A stretch of DNA of 64,000 bases, taken from JAOAFZ01 sp964412815. Its GTDB lineage: Bacteria > Patescibacteriota > Microgenomatia > UBA1406 > GWC2-37-13. The stretch spans positions 30,702 to 94,701 of the forward strand of contig CAYPQF010000014.1 of the NCBI GenBank assembly GCA_964412815.1, written 5' to 3'. The number at the start of each line of letters is the position of its first letter. Position 1 is the first letter of the stretch. This document shows, one piece after another, positions 25,678-33,684 of this stretch. The position numbers and the translations under genes are program-made. The notes below the pieces were generated by a model. That model worked only from the letters and a program-made list of their open reading frames with translations. It was not told the origin of the DNA and made no database searches.

Positions 25678-25706
25678 ATTATACATGATTTATCTTTCTA
25701 TATCAA
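25678..25706 (-). promoter_or_regulatory. Promoter of the secreted repeat protein
   Basis: Read on the minus strand, TTGATA (25706-25701) and TATAAT (25683-25678) are separated by 17 bases, close to ideal. Transcription would start near 25671, giving a leader of about 268 bases before ATG 25403. Confidence 0.6.
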
Positions 25707-25875
25707 TCTATATCAGTAGTGGTAGAACCAGTTACTGCCGAAATTTAGATCCGGTAAGATAAAATGTTGATCTCTGTCTGCTTCTTCTACTTATTACAAA
25801 GTATTCAAGCTTCTCTTCATAAATCTATACCAAGGCGTAGTAAGATGACACCAGTAGTTATTAATTTTTACCTCT

Positions 25876-26493
25876 ATGAAAGAATCTCACTACACAGAAG
25901 AAGGTCAGGCAACAAACACCATCATGATTGCGGTGGGCATTGTTCTGATAGCTGCAATAGTAATTTGGGTATTATCTCAGCGTAATACCACCGTGAATAT
26001 CAATGACGCCGCCCAGGGTGGTTCTCCGACCATCACTACAACTGCCGGACAGGGTGGAGGTACCGTAATGATGGATGGAGATGGCGAGTTTACGATCATG
26101 GAACTGATGGACAATCCCGATCAGTATTACGGACAGTCGGTAACGGTCGAAGGAGAAGTCGATAGTGTTGAGTCTGATCAGGCATTTGTGCTGGATCAGC
26201 AGGGTGCAGTGATGGGAGATGAAGTACTGGTTTTGTATTCCACTCCAATCTCGTTTTCTGAGGAAGACCGGGTACAGGTACGTGGTACGGTACAGCGTCT
26301 TTCCGAAGTTGATGCCATGTACTCAGAGGGGATGACAGAAGCGATGCGCAATGAGTACGCGGATAAACCGGTACTGGTCGCGACAACTGTTACGCTAATG
26401 AGCGGCATGTCTGGAACACCTGCTGATCAGGAAGGGATGAGGGGAGAAGAGTCTGATATGACCACGACATCCTCCCCAACGATGTCTCCATAA
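25876..26493 (+). CDS. Membrane-anchored OB-fold-like protein
   Basis: The 205-residue protein has one N-terminal transmembrane helix (TIMIAVGIVLIAAIVIWVLS), a Gly/Thr-rich linker, and a domain with NPDQYYGQSVTVEGEVDSVE, AFVLDQQGA, VLVLYSTP and VQVRGTVQRLS. The order of strands resembles small OB-fold domains found in exported lipoproteins. The tail is Ser/Thr/Pro-rich and acidic. It is probably exposed outside the membrane; ligand unknown. It faces a methyltransferase gene convergently. Confidence 0.65.
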   Translation: MKESHYTEEGQATNTIMIAVGIVLIAAIVIWVLSQRNTTVNINDAAQGGSPTITTTAGQGGGTVMMDGDGEFTIMELMDNPDQYYGQSVTVEGEVDSVESDQAFVLDQQGAVMGDEVLVLYSTPISFSEEDRVQVRGTVQRLSEVDAMYSEGMTEAMRNEYADKPVLVATTVTLMSGMSGTPADQEGMRGEESDMTTTSSPTMSP

Positions 26494-26510
26494 CTATGTT
26501 ACAACACCGG

Positions 26511-26532
26511 TAACGGGGGATCATCCCCGTTA
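26511..26532. terminator. Hairpin between convergent genes
   Basis: TAACGGGG at 26511-26518 pairs with CCCCGTTA at 26525-26532. It overlaps the stop codon of the minus-strand methyltransferase. There is no T run on either strand, so a bidirectional terminator is only suggested. Confidence 0.4.
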
Positions 26533-27399
26533 TCGGGACCAGCGAGCAAAAATACCCGTAGAAAGTAATCTTCCGTTCGTTGATGACTCTTGTAATGCTA
26601 ATTCTCCCGTCTCAATCTTTCCGCCCATATCCTTGGTCATATCTGCAAGAACGTTTTCAAGCATTAATGCGGAGGCAGAGACAGCATAGGCGTTCACGAT
26701 AATAAAGAGCGGCTGTGGGGTGAGAACCTGTCGAACCAGCTCAAGAAGGTGAGGAAAGTGTTGTAGAAAGTTCCATTTTTCTCCATTAGGGCCGTGTCCG
26801 TAGACCGGCGGATCCATGATTATTCCATCGTAGCGGACACCTCGTCGAATCTCCCGCTGGATAAACTTTACTGCATCATCCAGAATCCACCGGATGGGTG
26901 CTTTTGCGAGACCGGAAAGCTCCTGGTTTTCCCGGGCCCAGCCAATGGTAGGTTTTGATGCATCCAGATGGGTAACTTTTGAACCGGTAGCAGCTGCAAC
27001 CAAAGAAGCTATTCCTGTATACGCAAAGAGATTGAGCACATTGGTTTCGCGTTCTACCGAAATCAGTTTTGAGCGCATCCAGTCCCACTGGAGAATCTGT
27101 TCCGGGAAGACACCGGTATGTTTAAAGGGAGCCAGTTTTGCCCAGAACGTCAGATCTTTATACCGCATCTTCCAGCGATCGGGAACCCGGTTCAGGTTAA
27201 ACCAGCGTTCTTTCCCATCGTTGCCCCGTTCAAATACGGCATCTGCTTTTTTCCATGCCTGTTCGGGGAGGCGTGCGTTCCAGATGGCTTGAGGATCAGG
27301 TCGTTGTACGATATACTTCCCGAACCGCTCTAATCGATATCCATAACCGGAGTCGATCAGTTCGTAATCGGCCCATCCGGTTGTTTGTAAGATCTGCAT
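26530..27399 (-). CDS. SAM-dependent rRNA methyltransferase-like protein (RlmI-type)
   Basis: The 289-residue protein has the class I methyltransferase fold. Motif I lies in VLNLFAYTGIASLVAAATGS and is followed by VTHLDASKPTIGWARENQ; the later DGIIMDPPVYGHGPNGEKW supplies the DPP(V/Y) motif of nucleic-acid base methyltransferases. The combination FAYTG, HLDASK and DPPVYGHG matches the RlmI/PF10672 group acting on rRNA cytosine C5. It lacks an N-terminal PUA domain, so it is shorter than RlmI. The exact substrate is uncertain. Confidence 0.8.
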   Translation of the reverse strand: MQILQTTGWADYELIDSGYGYRLERFGKYIVQRPDPQAIWNARLPEQAWKKADAVFERGNDGKERWFNLNRVPDRWKMRYKDLTFWAKLAPFKHTGVFPEQILQWDWMRSKLISVERETNVLNLFAYTGIASLVAAATGSKVTHLDASKPTIGWARENQELSGLAKAPIRWILDDAVKFIQREIRRGVRYDGIIMDPPVYGHGPNGEKWNFLQHFPHLLELVRQVLTPQPLFIIVNAYAVSASALMLENVLADMTKDMGGKIETGELALQESSTNGRLLSTGIFARWSR

Positions 27400-27492
27400 G
27401 ATCAGATTATAGCAGACTGATATAGTTTATTACCGTTATTTGCGCTCTCATCACGTCACCCAGGTTGGAGTGATATCATTAAGATACTATCT

Positions 27493-28011
27493 ATGAGTAA
27501 GCTGGTTACTCCTTCAACGGAGTTTAAAGAATCGTTTTTGAGTGCGTTGGTGGAGTATCATGCTGAAGGGTTATATCCCGAGTTGGATGCAGATACCCTG
27601 GCACGGGATTTTGATGGATATATCAACCAGCTTGCGCACAAAGCACGGGGAGAGGGATTGCCTGATAACCGGGTTCAATCCAGTACCTTCTGGTTGATTG
27701 ATCAGAATCAATACGTTGGACACCTATCAATTAGACACGCTCTGAATGACTACTTATTACACTTTGGCGGACATATCGGGTATGACATCAGACCATCCAT
27801 GCGAACGCGCGGGTATGGATCGCAAATTCTGGCGCTGGCTATCCCCGAAGCACAAAAAATCGGCCTCGCCCGTGCACTTATCACCTGTAAAACAGACAAT
27901 ACTGCATCACAAAAAATTATTGAAAAAAATGGAGGAGTGCTGGAAGATATCCGGCATAATAAGCAAAAAGACTGTTACTACCGTCGATACTGGATCGATC
28001 TCTCCCGTTAA
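27493..28011 (+). CDS. GNAT family N-acetyltransferase
   Basis: A 172-residue acetyltransferase. The acetyl-CoA binding region is IGYDIRPSMRTRGYGSQILA (motif A with R/Q-x-x-G-x-G/A), followed by ALITCKTDNTASQKIIEKNG, the typical motif B of GNAT enzymes with the Asn that helps hold CoA. Substrate unknown. It overlaps the end of the convergent gene by four bases. Confidence 0.88.
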   Translation: MSKLVTPSTEFKESFLSALVEYHAEGLYPELDADTLARDFDGYINQLAHKARGEGLPDNRVQSSTFWLIDQNQYVGHLSIRHALNDYLLHFGGHIGYDIRPSMRTRGYGSQILALAIPEAQKIGLARALITCKTDNTASQKIIEKNGGVLEDIRHNKQKDCYYRRYWIDLSR

Positions 28012-29033
28012 CGCATGAAGGCCGGATTTACGGTGGCAAGCATTTCCTGATCGTCTCCGAATGCACATGCCTGATCGATAAACTGAAGTTTACCCGCCTG
28101 CTTCATATAGACATTCATGGGATATGATCCATCCGGGTTCTTTGATTCAGCGCCCATCTGGAGCCAGACTCCGCCCTCTTGTAAATAGCAGGCAACTGCT
28201 TTCTGCCAGGCCTCCAATGGATAGGTATCGATCATATTATGGAGTACAAAGAACGTAGTAACGGTATCGAACTGGCCTTTATATCTTCGTTTTACCTCTC
28301 CCGTAAAGATATTCCCGACTTCGCGTTTGAAAACGTCAGGATGTGCGTTCCGATACTTGAAGGCCTGTTCGAGTCTATGATTATTGGGATAATACGGAGC
28401 ACCGACAATCGTTGAACATGCCTCGGCCCAGGTGTCGTCCTGATCTTGCACGTCCATAACTACTACCTGATCCAGCATGAGAGGTTGGGGAGCTGATAAT
28501 CCATGTACCTGAGCGATGCCTGCCAGCTCGTTCTGTCCGAAGGTTGTGTATTGATAAGGGAAACCGGTACCGGATGCGCCACCAATATCCATAACCCGCA
28601 GTGGTCTTCCCTGCAGCAGAGGCATAAACGAAAGAGGCAAATATCTCGTAGGGCGGGAAACACTGGCAAACCTGGTTAACGATTCTCCAAATGTCTCTCT
28701 GGTAGCGGGATTCAGGATCATTTCTTCCATTACTGCCTGAATCTCTTCTTCGCGTCCACCCAGCGGGGGAACCTTCATGCCATTGAGCAGGGCAATATAT
28801 TGATATGCGTTAAAGGTATTTCGGGGAACCAGGCGTAATGCATCTTGCGCATCGATACCCCGTTCACTGAGAAGCAGCTCCAGGTGTTTCAAATTTCCGC
28901 GCGCAGCGGCGAAGTAATGCATGGTATCAAAATTTGCTTCCATGCGCTCTACGTCGATTTCCTCGGTAAATGCATGTTCGAGCAAGGAATAGATGATGCC
29001 ATAGTTTCCCTTTCCGGAATCTCGTTCTGCCAT
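28008..29033 (-). CDS. Putative SAM methyltransferase with ankyrin-like N-terminus
   Basis: Unrecognised 341-residue protein. Residues 20-60 (MHYFAAARGNLKHLELLLSE) resemble a single ankyrin-like helical pair. The C-terminal two thirds look like a methyltransferase: LRVMDIGGASGTGFPYQ is a good motif I, VVMDVQDQDD a motif II acidic strand, and FDTVTTFFVLHNMIDTY the post-II region. TATAAT lies five bases upstream of the ATG on the minus strand (29039-29044). The substrate cannot be told. Confidence 0.65.
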   Translation of the reverse strand: MAERDSGKGNYGIIYSLLEHAFTEEIDVERMEANFDTMHYFAAARGNLKHLELLLSERGIDAQDALRLVPRNTFNAYQYIALLNGMKVPPLGGREEEIQAVMEEMILNPATRETFGESLTRFASVSRPTRYLPLSFMPLLQGRPLRVMDIGGASGTGFPYQYTTFGQNELAGIAQVHGLSAPQPLMLDQVVVMDVQDQDDTWAEACSTIVGAPYYPNNHRLEQAFKYRNAHPDVFKREVGNIFTGEVKRRYKGQFDTVTTFFVLHNMIDTYPLEAWQKAVACYLQEGGVWLQMGAESKNPDGSYPMNVYMKQAGKLQFIDQACAFGDDQEMLATVNPAFMR

Positions 29034-29051
29034 AGAGTATTATACTATAAG

Positions 29052-29774
29052 TTATTGATTTGAGGGAGTAATGTGTATTTCGAGAAACCGCGGAGCACCC
29101 GATGAATCAGCATGTATCGTACTGGAGAAAAAGCCCGGCAATGACGCAGCGTACTGCTGGATCTTTGTGGTGGCAAGCGAGTTGCACTGAAAAAAGATAT
29201 GAGGAATCGCATGAGCTCCGCAGTAATCAAGAATCTCGATATAAGGATTGAGCCCTTCTCGATCTTCTGTCCTGATAGCTTCGGGTGGCTCGACGAGTAC
29301 TTCCGGAAAGTTCTGCTGGAATTCCGGGGAGTTGTATTCGTCTGTTCCTACAAACGGGGGATTACTAATCACACAATCAAGCGGGGTTGAGACATACTCG
29401 TCCATCCATCTCCCGGAGCTGTTATGTAATACCGATACATTTTCTACGGCGTGCAGTGTACTATTCTGCCGGGCAAGTTCTAACGCGGCACGGTTGGCAT
29501 CACTGGCATAGAAGTGCTTCTCAGGAAAGCGTTTTGCGAGAGAGACCGCAATAATACCGGTTCCGGTACCAACATCCGCGATACGGGTTACTTCCGGATG
29601 AGAACTGATATAGGCTGCGGCAAGTTCAATTAAATGCAATGTATGAGGATGAGGGACCAGTACCTGCGAACTGAGGTACCACTCTGCGTTTTGAATAGTA
29701 CACAGGAGCGGTTTATTACTCTGCATTAAACGATCAATTATGGCTTTCCGCTGGTCCATTGTGTATTTCATCAT
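29052..29774 (-). CDS. prmC: Release-factor glutamine methyltransferase-like protein
   Basis: PrmC methylates the GGQ glutamine of release factors. This 240-residue protein has motif I IADVGTGTGIIAVSLAKRFP, YASDANRAALELARQN and the catalytic NPPF (DCVISNPPFVGTDEY) in place of the more usual NPPY. The N-terminal helical substrate domain is short. TATAAT at 29778-29783 lies close before the double ATG on the minus strand, so the start is taken at 29774 rather than 29798. A related N-methyltransferase with another substrate remains possible. Confidence 0.7.
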   Translation of the reverse strand: MMKYTMDQRKAIIDRLMQSNKPLLCTIQNAEWYLSSQVLVPHPHTLHLIELAAAYISSHPEVTRIADVGTGTGIIAVSLAKRFPEKHFYASDANRAALELARQNSTLHAVENVSVLHNSSGRWMDEYVSTPLDCVISNPPFVGTDEYNSPEFQQNFPEVLVEPPEAIRTEDREGLNPYIEILDYCGAHAIPHIFFQCNSLATTKIQQYAASLPGFFSSTIHADSSGAPRFLEIHITPSNQ

Positions 29775-29791
29775 GTCATTATACCAGACAA

Positions 29792-30877
29792 CTACCAAAG
29801 TACTTTTTTTGGGAAACTGTTATTTTCAGTGGTAAGGAGAGACTCAGCAGCATGTACAATATCTGCGGCTGAAACCGGGTTAATAGTATCATCAGGATAG
29901 GTATACTCAAGGAGTTTATTCTTACTCCGGAATGGTGGAGGTACATCAAAGAGGAGTACCCGATGGCGGACATTCCATGGCGCATGCTGGGGATTGGTAC
30001 GTGCATATGCCACCACAACCGGAGTTTGCATTGCTGCTGCGATATGTACCGGACCGGTATTATTGGCGATCAAGAGTTGACTGGTATCCAGAACCGCGCA
30101 GAGTTCACCTACCGTAAGTGCTCCCGCAAGTGAATAGGCCCCGGCTCCAATCTCCTGTACGGTACGTGAAACCAGATCCTGCTCGGCACTGCTGCCTGTA
30201 CAGAGAATGGAATATCCTTGTGCTGCAAGTCGGCGGGCAGCATGTATATATGTGTCTATAGAAAATGCCCGTCGGTCTTCGCTTACCCCCACATGGAGAC
30301 AGATACATCGGTCAGACGTGTTGATACCAGTTTCTTGGAGTATGCTTGCGGCTCGGGTATAGCAGCTTTTTGGAACGTTCAGTTGCAGAGTTGTGTCCTG
30401 CACTGCCGGAACTCCCAGAATTGTCAGCAACGCCAGTTGTCGTTCCACCTCGTGCCGGACATATTCGATCGGTTCGGGGTCCGGAATCCAGTCGGAGAGT
30501 AAGAAGTAGGGGTTCTCCCGGCAGTATCCCGCAATTCGGGGCACTCCAGCCAGATAACAGATCATCGCGGCCGGCAGGGGATTCTGGCTGTAGGTAGTAC
30601 ACAAGACCGCGCAATCATACTGTTCTTGCCGGAGTTGCTGGATCAGCTCCTGTACCTGATCAACAGAACCGGGATCTGTCCCGTGTTTTGCCCAGGGGAC
30701 ATCTATCACCAGGGTCTGATCTATTCCGGAGAGATAGGGTGCAATCAGACTGCCGGCGTGCGAAGTAAGCAAGGTAATTGAAGCAGTAGGAATATGCTGT
30801 CGGATAGAACGGATTGCTGGTTCTGTCATCAACACATCTCCCATATTATCTGTTCTGACGATGAGGATCTTCTTCAT
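29792..30877 (-). CDS. Glycosyltransferase family 9 heptosyltransferase
   Basis: A 361-residue ADP-heptose glycosyltransferase. The N-terminal MKKILIVRTDNMGDVLMTEPA is the GT9 signature (RTDxxGD acceptor loop). The C-terminal nucleotide-sugar domain has CLHVGVSEDRRAF and LLIANNTGPVHIAAAM (NxTGPxH). The start overlaps the hldE stop by four bases, so it is translated together with the enzyme that makes its donor. The acceptor is unknown: there is no lipid A pathway here, so a surface glycan or glycoprotein is more likely than LPS. Confidence 0.88.
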   Translation of the reverse strand: MKKILIVRTDNMGDVLMTEPAIRSIRQHIPTASITLLTSHAGSLIAPYLSGIDQTLVIDVPWAKHGTDPGSVDQVQELIQQLRQEQYDCAVLCTTYSQNPLPAAMICYLAGVPRIAGYCRENPYFLLSDWIPDPEPIEYVRHEVERQLALLTILGVPAVQDTTLQLNVPKSCYTRAASILQETGINTSDRCICLHVGVSEDRRAFSIDTYIHAARRLAAQGYSILCTGSSAEQDLVSRTVQEIGAGAYSLAGALTVGELCAVLDTSQLLIANNTGPVHIAAAMQTPVVVAYARTNPQHAPWNVRHRVLLFDVPPPFRSKNKLLEYTYPDDTINPVSAADIVHAAESLLTTENNSFPKKVLW

Positions 30878-32355
30878 AGCGCTACGGTTGAATGATCTTC
30901 AGACGCACGGATTTTCCGGATAATGTTGGTTGTTGATTTTTCAGCAATATAGGGGAGTAGTTCTACTGAACCTCCCAGAGACTCCACTACTTCTGTCTCC
31001 GGTAAACTGGCCTTGGTATAGTCTCCTCCTTTGACAAACACATCCGGCTTGATCACCTTGATAAGAGCAATCGGCGTATCGTCCGTAAACGAAACGACGT
31101 GATCAACCGCATCGAGAGCGGCCAGTACTTCCATTCGGTCAGGCAAGGTGTTGATTGGCCGTTCCGGCCCTTTGAGACGAGTAATACTCTCATCCGAATT
31201 GACACCGACAATCAAAATATCTCCCCGTGCTTTTGCCTGTTTTAGATAGGTAATATGTCCGCGGTGCAAGATATCGAAACATCCGTTGGTAAACACGATC
31301 CGTTTTCCCTGATAGCGGTAAAACTCACATTGACTGCGGATAATGCTCCAGTCGGTATGTATCTTATGTTCCGGACTGAAAAACTGGTACAACTCGTCCG
31401 GTGAACAGTGTGAAGTCCCATCCTTTTGTACCACGATGCGCGCTGCTGCGGCCGCAAAATCAGCTGCTTCCGTTGTTTCTGCACCTGCTGCCAGTGCAAC
31501 TGTAAGCGCACTCACATAGGTATCCCCGGCACCCGCTGCTTTGGAGTTCTCCATGGGTTTTGTAAACGTTCGATAGGGGTTTTGTTGTGTTTGATCGAAC
31601 ACGATACATCCTTCGGTGTCGAGACTTACTGAGACTATCTGTGCACCGGTTATCTCATGAAGCCTGTTTCCTTGTTCGAGTATCTGAGAAACACGAGCTT
31701 CTCCGGATAAGGGGAGTGCATGTAACAAATCCGTTGTCTCGCCATAATTTGGTTTAACGGCCGTCGGGTGAATATCTGTAAAGACGGTGAGGTCCTTTGC
31801 ATCGGCTACTACCACCTTCGCATACGATTGCTGGAGCTGTTCCAGTTCTGTTATCACGGCAGGTGTAAATATGCCATATCCATAATTTGAGAGAATTATG
31901 GCATCAAACTGCGGATAGAGATATCGTAACCGTTTTATAAAGCGTTGTTCGGTAGAACAATGCATATCTTCCTCTGATCCATAATCAAACCGGACGACAA
32001 TCTGTCCGTCGGCAATAATTCGCTTTTTTGCAATGGTCTTCCGGCAGGGATCTTTGACGATGTAGTCTGTAGCCACTCCAAACGCATCTAATTTCGCAGT
32101 CACCAGTTCAGCTTCTGCATCTGTACCGGTCACACTTAAAAACGTGCACTGTGCTCCCAGAGACGCAACGTTCAGCGCTGTGTTTGCGGCGCCTCCCGGT
32201 TCGTGTTCTGCCTGCTGGAGATTGACAATGGGGACTGGTGCTTCACGACTGATCCGGCTGCTGGTACCGTGCAGATAGCTGTCGAGCATCGTCTCTCCAA
32301 TAACCAGAATGTTGTTATGAGAAATGGTTTCCATAAGGTGATACATGTTGTTCAT
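30874..32355 (-). CDS. hldE: Bifunctional heptose-7-phosphate kinase / heptose-1-phosphate adenylyltransferase
   Basis: It phosphorylates D-glycero-D-manno-heptose 7-phosphate at C1 and later adenylates the 1-phosphate. The N-terminal ribokinase-like domain has ILVIGETMLDSYLHG, SRISREAPVPIV, PGGAANTALNVASLGA and the anion hole AAGAGDTYVSA. The C-terminal nucleotidyltransferase has GKRIVFTNGCFDILHRGHI (HxGH) and VGVNSDES. The start is uncertain: ATGs at 32355, 32346 and 32334 overlap the gmhB end; the first is given. An upstream extension to 32499 is rejected because it lies wholly in gmhB. Confidence 0.93.
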   Translation of the reverse strand: MNNMYHLMETISHNNILVIGETMLDSYLHGTSSRISREAPVPIVNLQQAEHEPGGAANTALNVASLGAQCTFLSVTGTDAEAELVTAKLDAFGVATDYIVKDPCRKTIAKKRIIADGQIVVRFDYGSEEDMHCSTEQRFIKRLRYLYPQFDAIILSNYGYGIFTPAVITELEQLQQSYAKVVVADAKDLTVFTDIHPTAVKPNYGETTDLLHALPLSGEARVSQILEQGNRLHEITGAQIVSVSLDTEGCIVFDQTQQNPYRTFTKPMENSKAAGAGDTYVSALTVALAAGAETTEAADFAAAAARIVVQKDGTSHCSPDELYQFFSPEHKIHTDWSIIRSQCEFYRYQGKRIVFTNGCFDILHRGHITYLKQAKARGDILIVGVNSDESITRLKGPERPINTLPDRMEVLAALDAVDHVVSFTDDTPIALIKVIKPDVFVKGGDYTKASLPETEVVESLGGSVELLPYIAEKSTTNIIRKIRASEDHSTVAL

Positions 32356-32908
32356 AGTCATCGAGAAGAACTGGTAATAGCTCGTGGAATTCGTGAACGG
32401 TGGCAGTCGGGCGACGATACGGTCCGTCTTTCCAATCTGTTTCGTTTCCATTGTCAATAAGAATGGTATTGGTTCCCGCGCGGTTGCCGGCTTCAACATC
32501 GTTCAGGATATCACCAATCATCCATGAGGCAGAGAGGTCAATATCATGTTCTGCAGCGGCACTGGTGAGCATCCCCGGTTTTGGCTTGCGACAGGAACAG
32601 ATTGCCCAGTATTCGGGGACAATGCTTTCGGGATGGTGCGGACAGTAATACCGGTCGAGGAGCTTCAGTCCATTCTCCTCAAACTCTGTCTCGATTACCG
32701 CCATCATCCATAACACATCTGCTTCGGTACAGTATCCACGGGCAATACCTGACTGATTAGTTACAATCACCAACTCATACCCCGCGTCGCGCAGTCTTTG
32801 CAGCGTGGGGATAACATCCGGATAAAACCGGACTTTTGCCGGGTCGGTATTATATGGCACGTCATGAACCAGGGTACCGTCTTTATCGAGAAAGAGTACT
32901 TTTTTCAT
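32315..32908 (-). CDS. gmhB: D,D-heptose 1,7-bisphosphate phosphatase
   Basis: A HAD-family phosphatase that removes the 7-phosphate between the two HldE steps. The nucleophile motif is VLFLDKDGTLV, followed by VIVTNQSGIARGY, the zinc-binding CPHHP...CSCRKPKPGML loop typical of GmhB, and MIGDILNDVEAGNRAG. The start at MKKVLFLDK (32908) is preferred over an ATG five codons upstream. Its 3' end overlaps hldE and its 5' end abuts the SDR gene. Confidence 0.93.
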   Translation of the reverse strand: MKKVLFLDKDGTLVHDVPYNTDPAKVRFYPDVIPTLQRLRDAGYELVIVTNQSGIARGYCTEADVLWMMAVIETEFEENGLKLLDRYYCPHHPESIVPEYWAICSCRKPKPGMLTSAAAEHDIDLSASWMIGDILNDVEAGNRAGTNTILIDNGNETDWKDGPYRRPTATVHEFHELLPVLLDDYEQHVSPYGNHFS

Positions 32909-32922
32909 AGGCGAGTCAGGCA

Positions 32923-33648
32923 TTACGGCCAGGAGCTTTCCTGCATGGGAATCACCATTACCTCAGGGATAATTGTGTCTGCCGGCTGCTCCAGAATAAA
33001 CTTAATAACATCTGCCACTTTCTGTGGATCCTGTAATTTATCAAGTGGTGTATCGGGAAACCGTTCCAGAATAAACGGGGTACGCATACCACCAGGAACA
33101 ATGACTGATACCTTGACCTGATACTCACGGGCTTCGACATAGAGACCTCGACTCAATCCAATCAGTCCCCATTTACTCGCGTGATAGGCAGAAGCGTTTG
33201 CCCACGCCCGTTTTGCCGCCGTGGAAGCAACGTTCACTACGTGCCCGGATTTGTTCTGGTACATATGTTCCAGTGCAAACTTGGTCATTAAAAATGTTCC
33301 CCGGAGATTAATATTCAGCACCCGATCAATCTCTTCCACCGAGATCTCATGAATTGGTTTAGTGACATCAACCCCGGCATTGTTAATCAGAATATCGAGC
33401 TTTTTTCCCTCAGATGAAAGCCTGTTCCAGTAGTCTTTCATACTGGCTTCGTCCGCGATATTCAGATTCAGTGCCGATGCTGTTCCTCCAGCCGCGGTAA
33501 TTTCGTCAGCTGTTTTTTGAGCGTTCTCCAGTGCAATATCTGCAACAAATACCTCCGCTCCAGCTGTAGCCAGGGTGGTACTGATTGCTTTTCCTAATCC
33601 CTGTGCTCCTCCGGTGACCAGCGCTGTTTTCTTGGTAAGATTGTTCAT
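32923..33648 (-). CDS. Short-chain dehydrogenase/reductase
   Basis: A 241-residue classical SDR. It has the NAD(P)-binding TALVTGGAQGLGKAIS, ILINNAGVDV, the catalytic Ser in VNVASTAAKRA and the YHASKWGLIGLS Tyr-x3-Lys. It lies in the heptose operon but is too short for HldD, which is an extended SDR, so it is not an obvious ADP-heptose epimerase. A role in modifying a glycan precursor is possible from context; substrate unknown. Confidence 0.85.
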   Translation of the reverse strand: MNNLTKKTALVTGGAQGLGKAISTTLATAGAEVFVADIALENAQKTADEITAAGGTASALNLNIADEASMKDYWNRLSSEGKKLDILINNAGVDVTKPIHEISVEEIDRVLNINLRGTFLMTKFALEHMYQNKSGHVVNVASTAAKRAWANASAYHASKWGLIGLSRGLYVEAREYQVKVSVIVPGGMRTPFILERFPDTPLDKLQDPQKVADVIKFILEQPADTIIPEVMVIPMQESSWP

Positions 33649-33684
33649 AAAAAGATAAAAAAAATAGTAAGAGAAATGGCTGCT

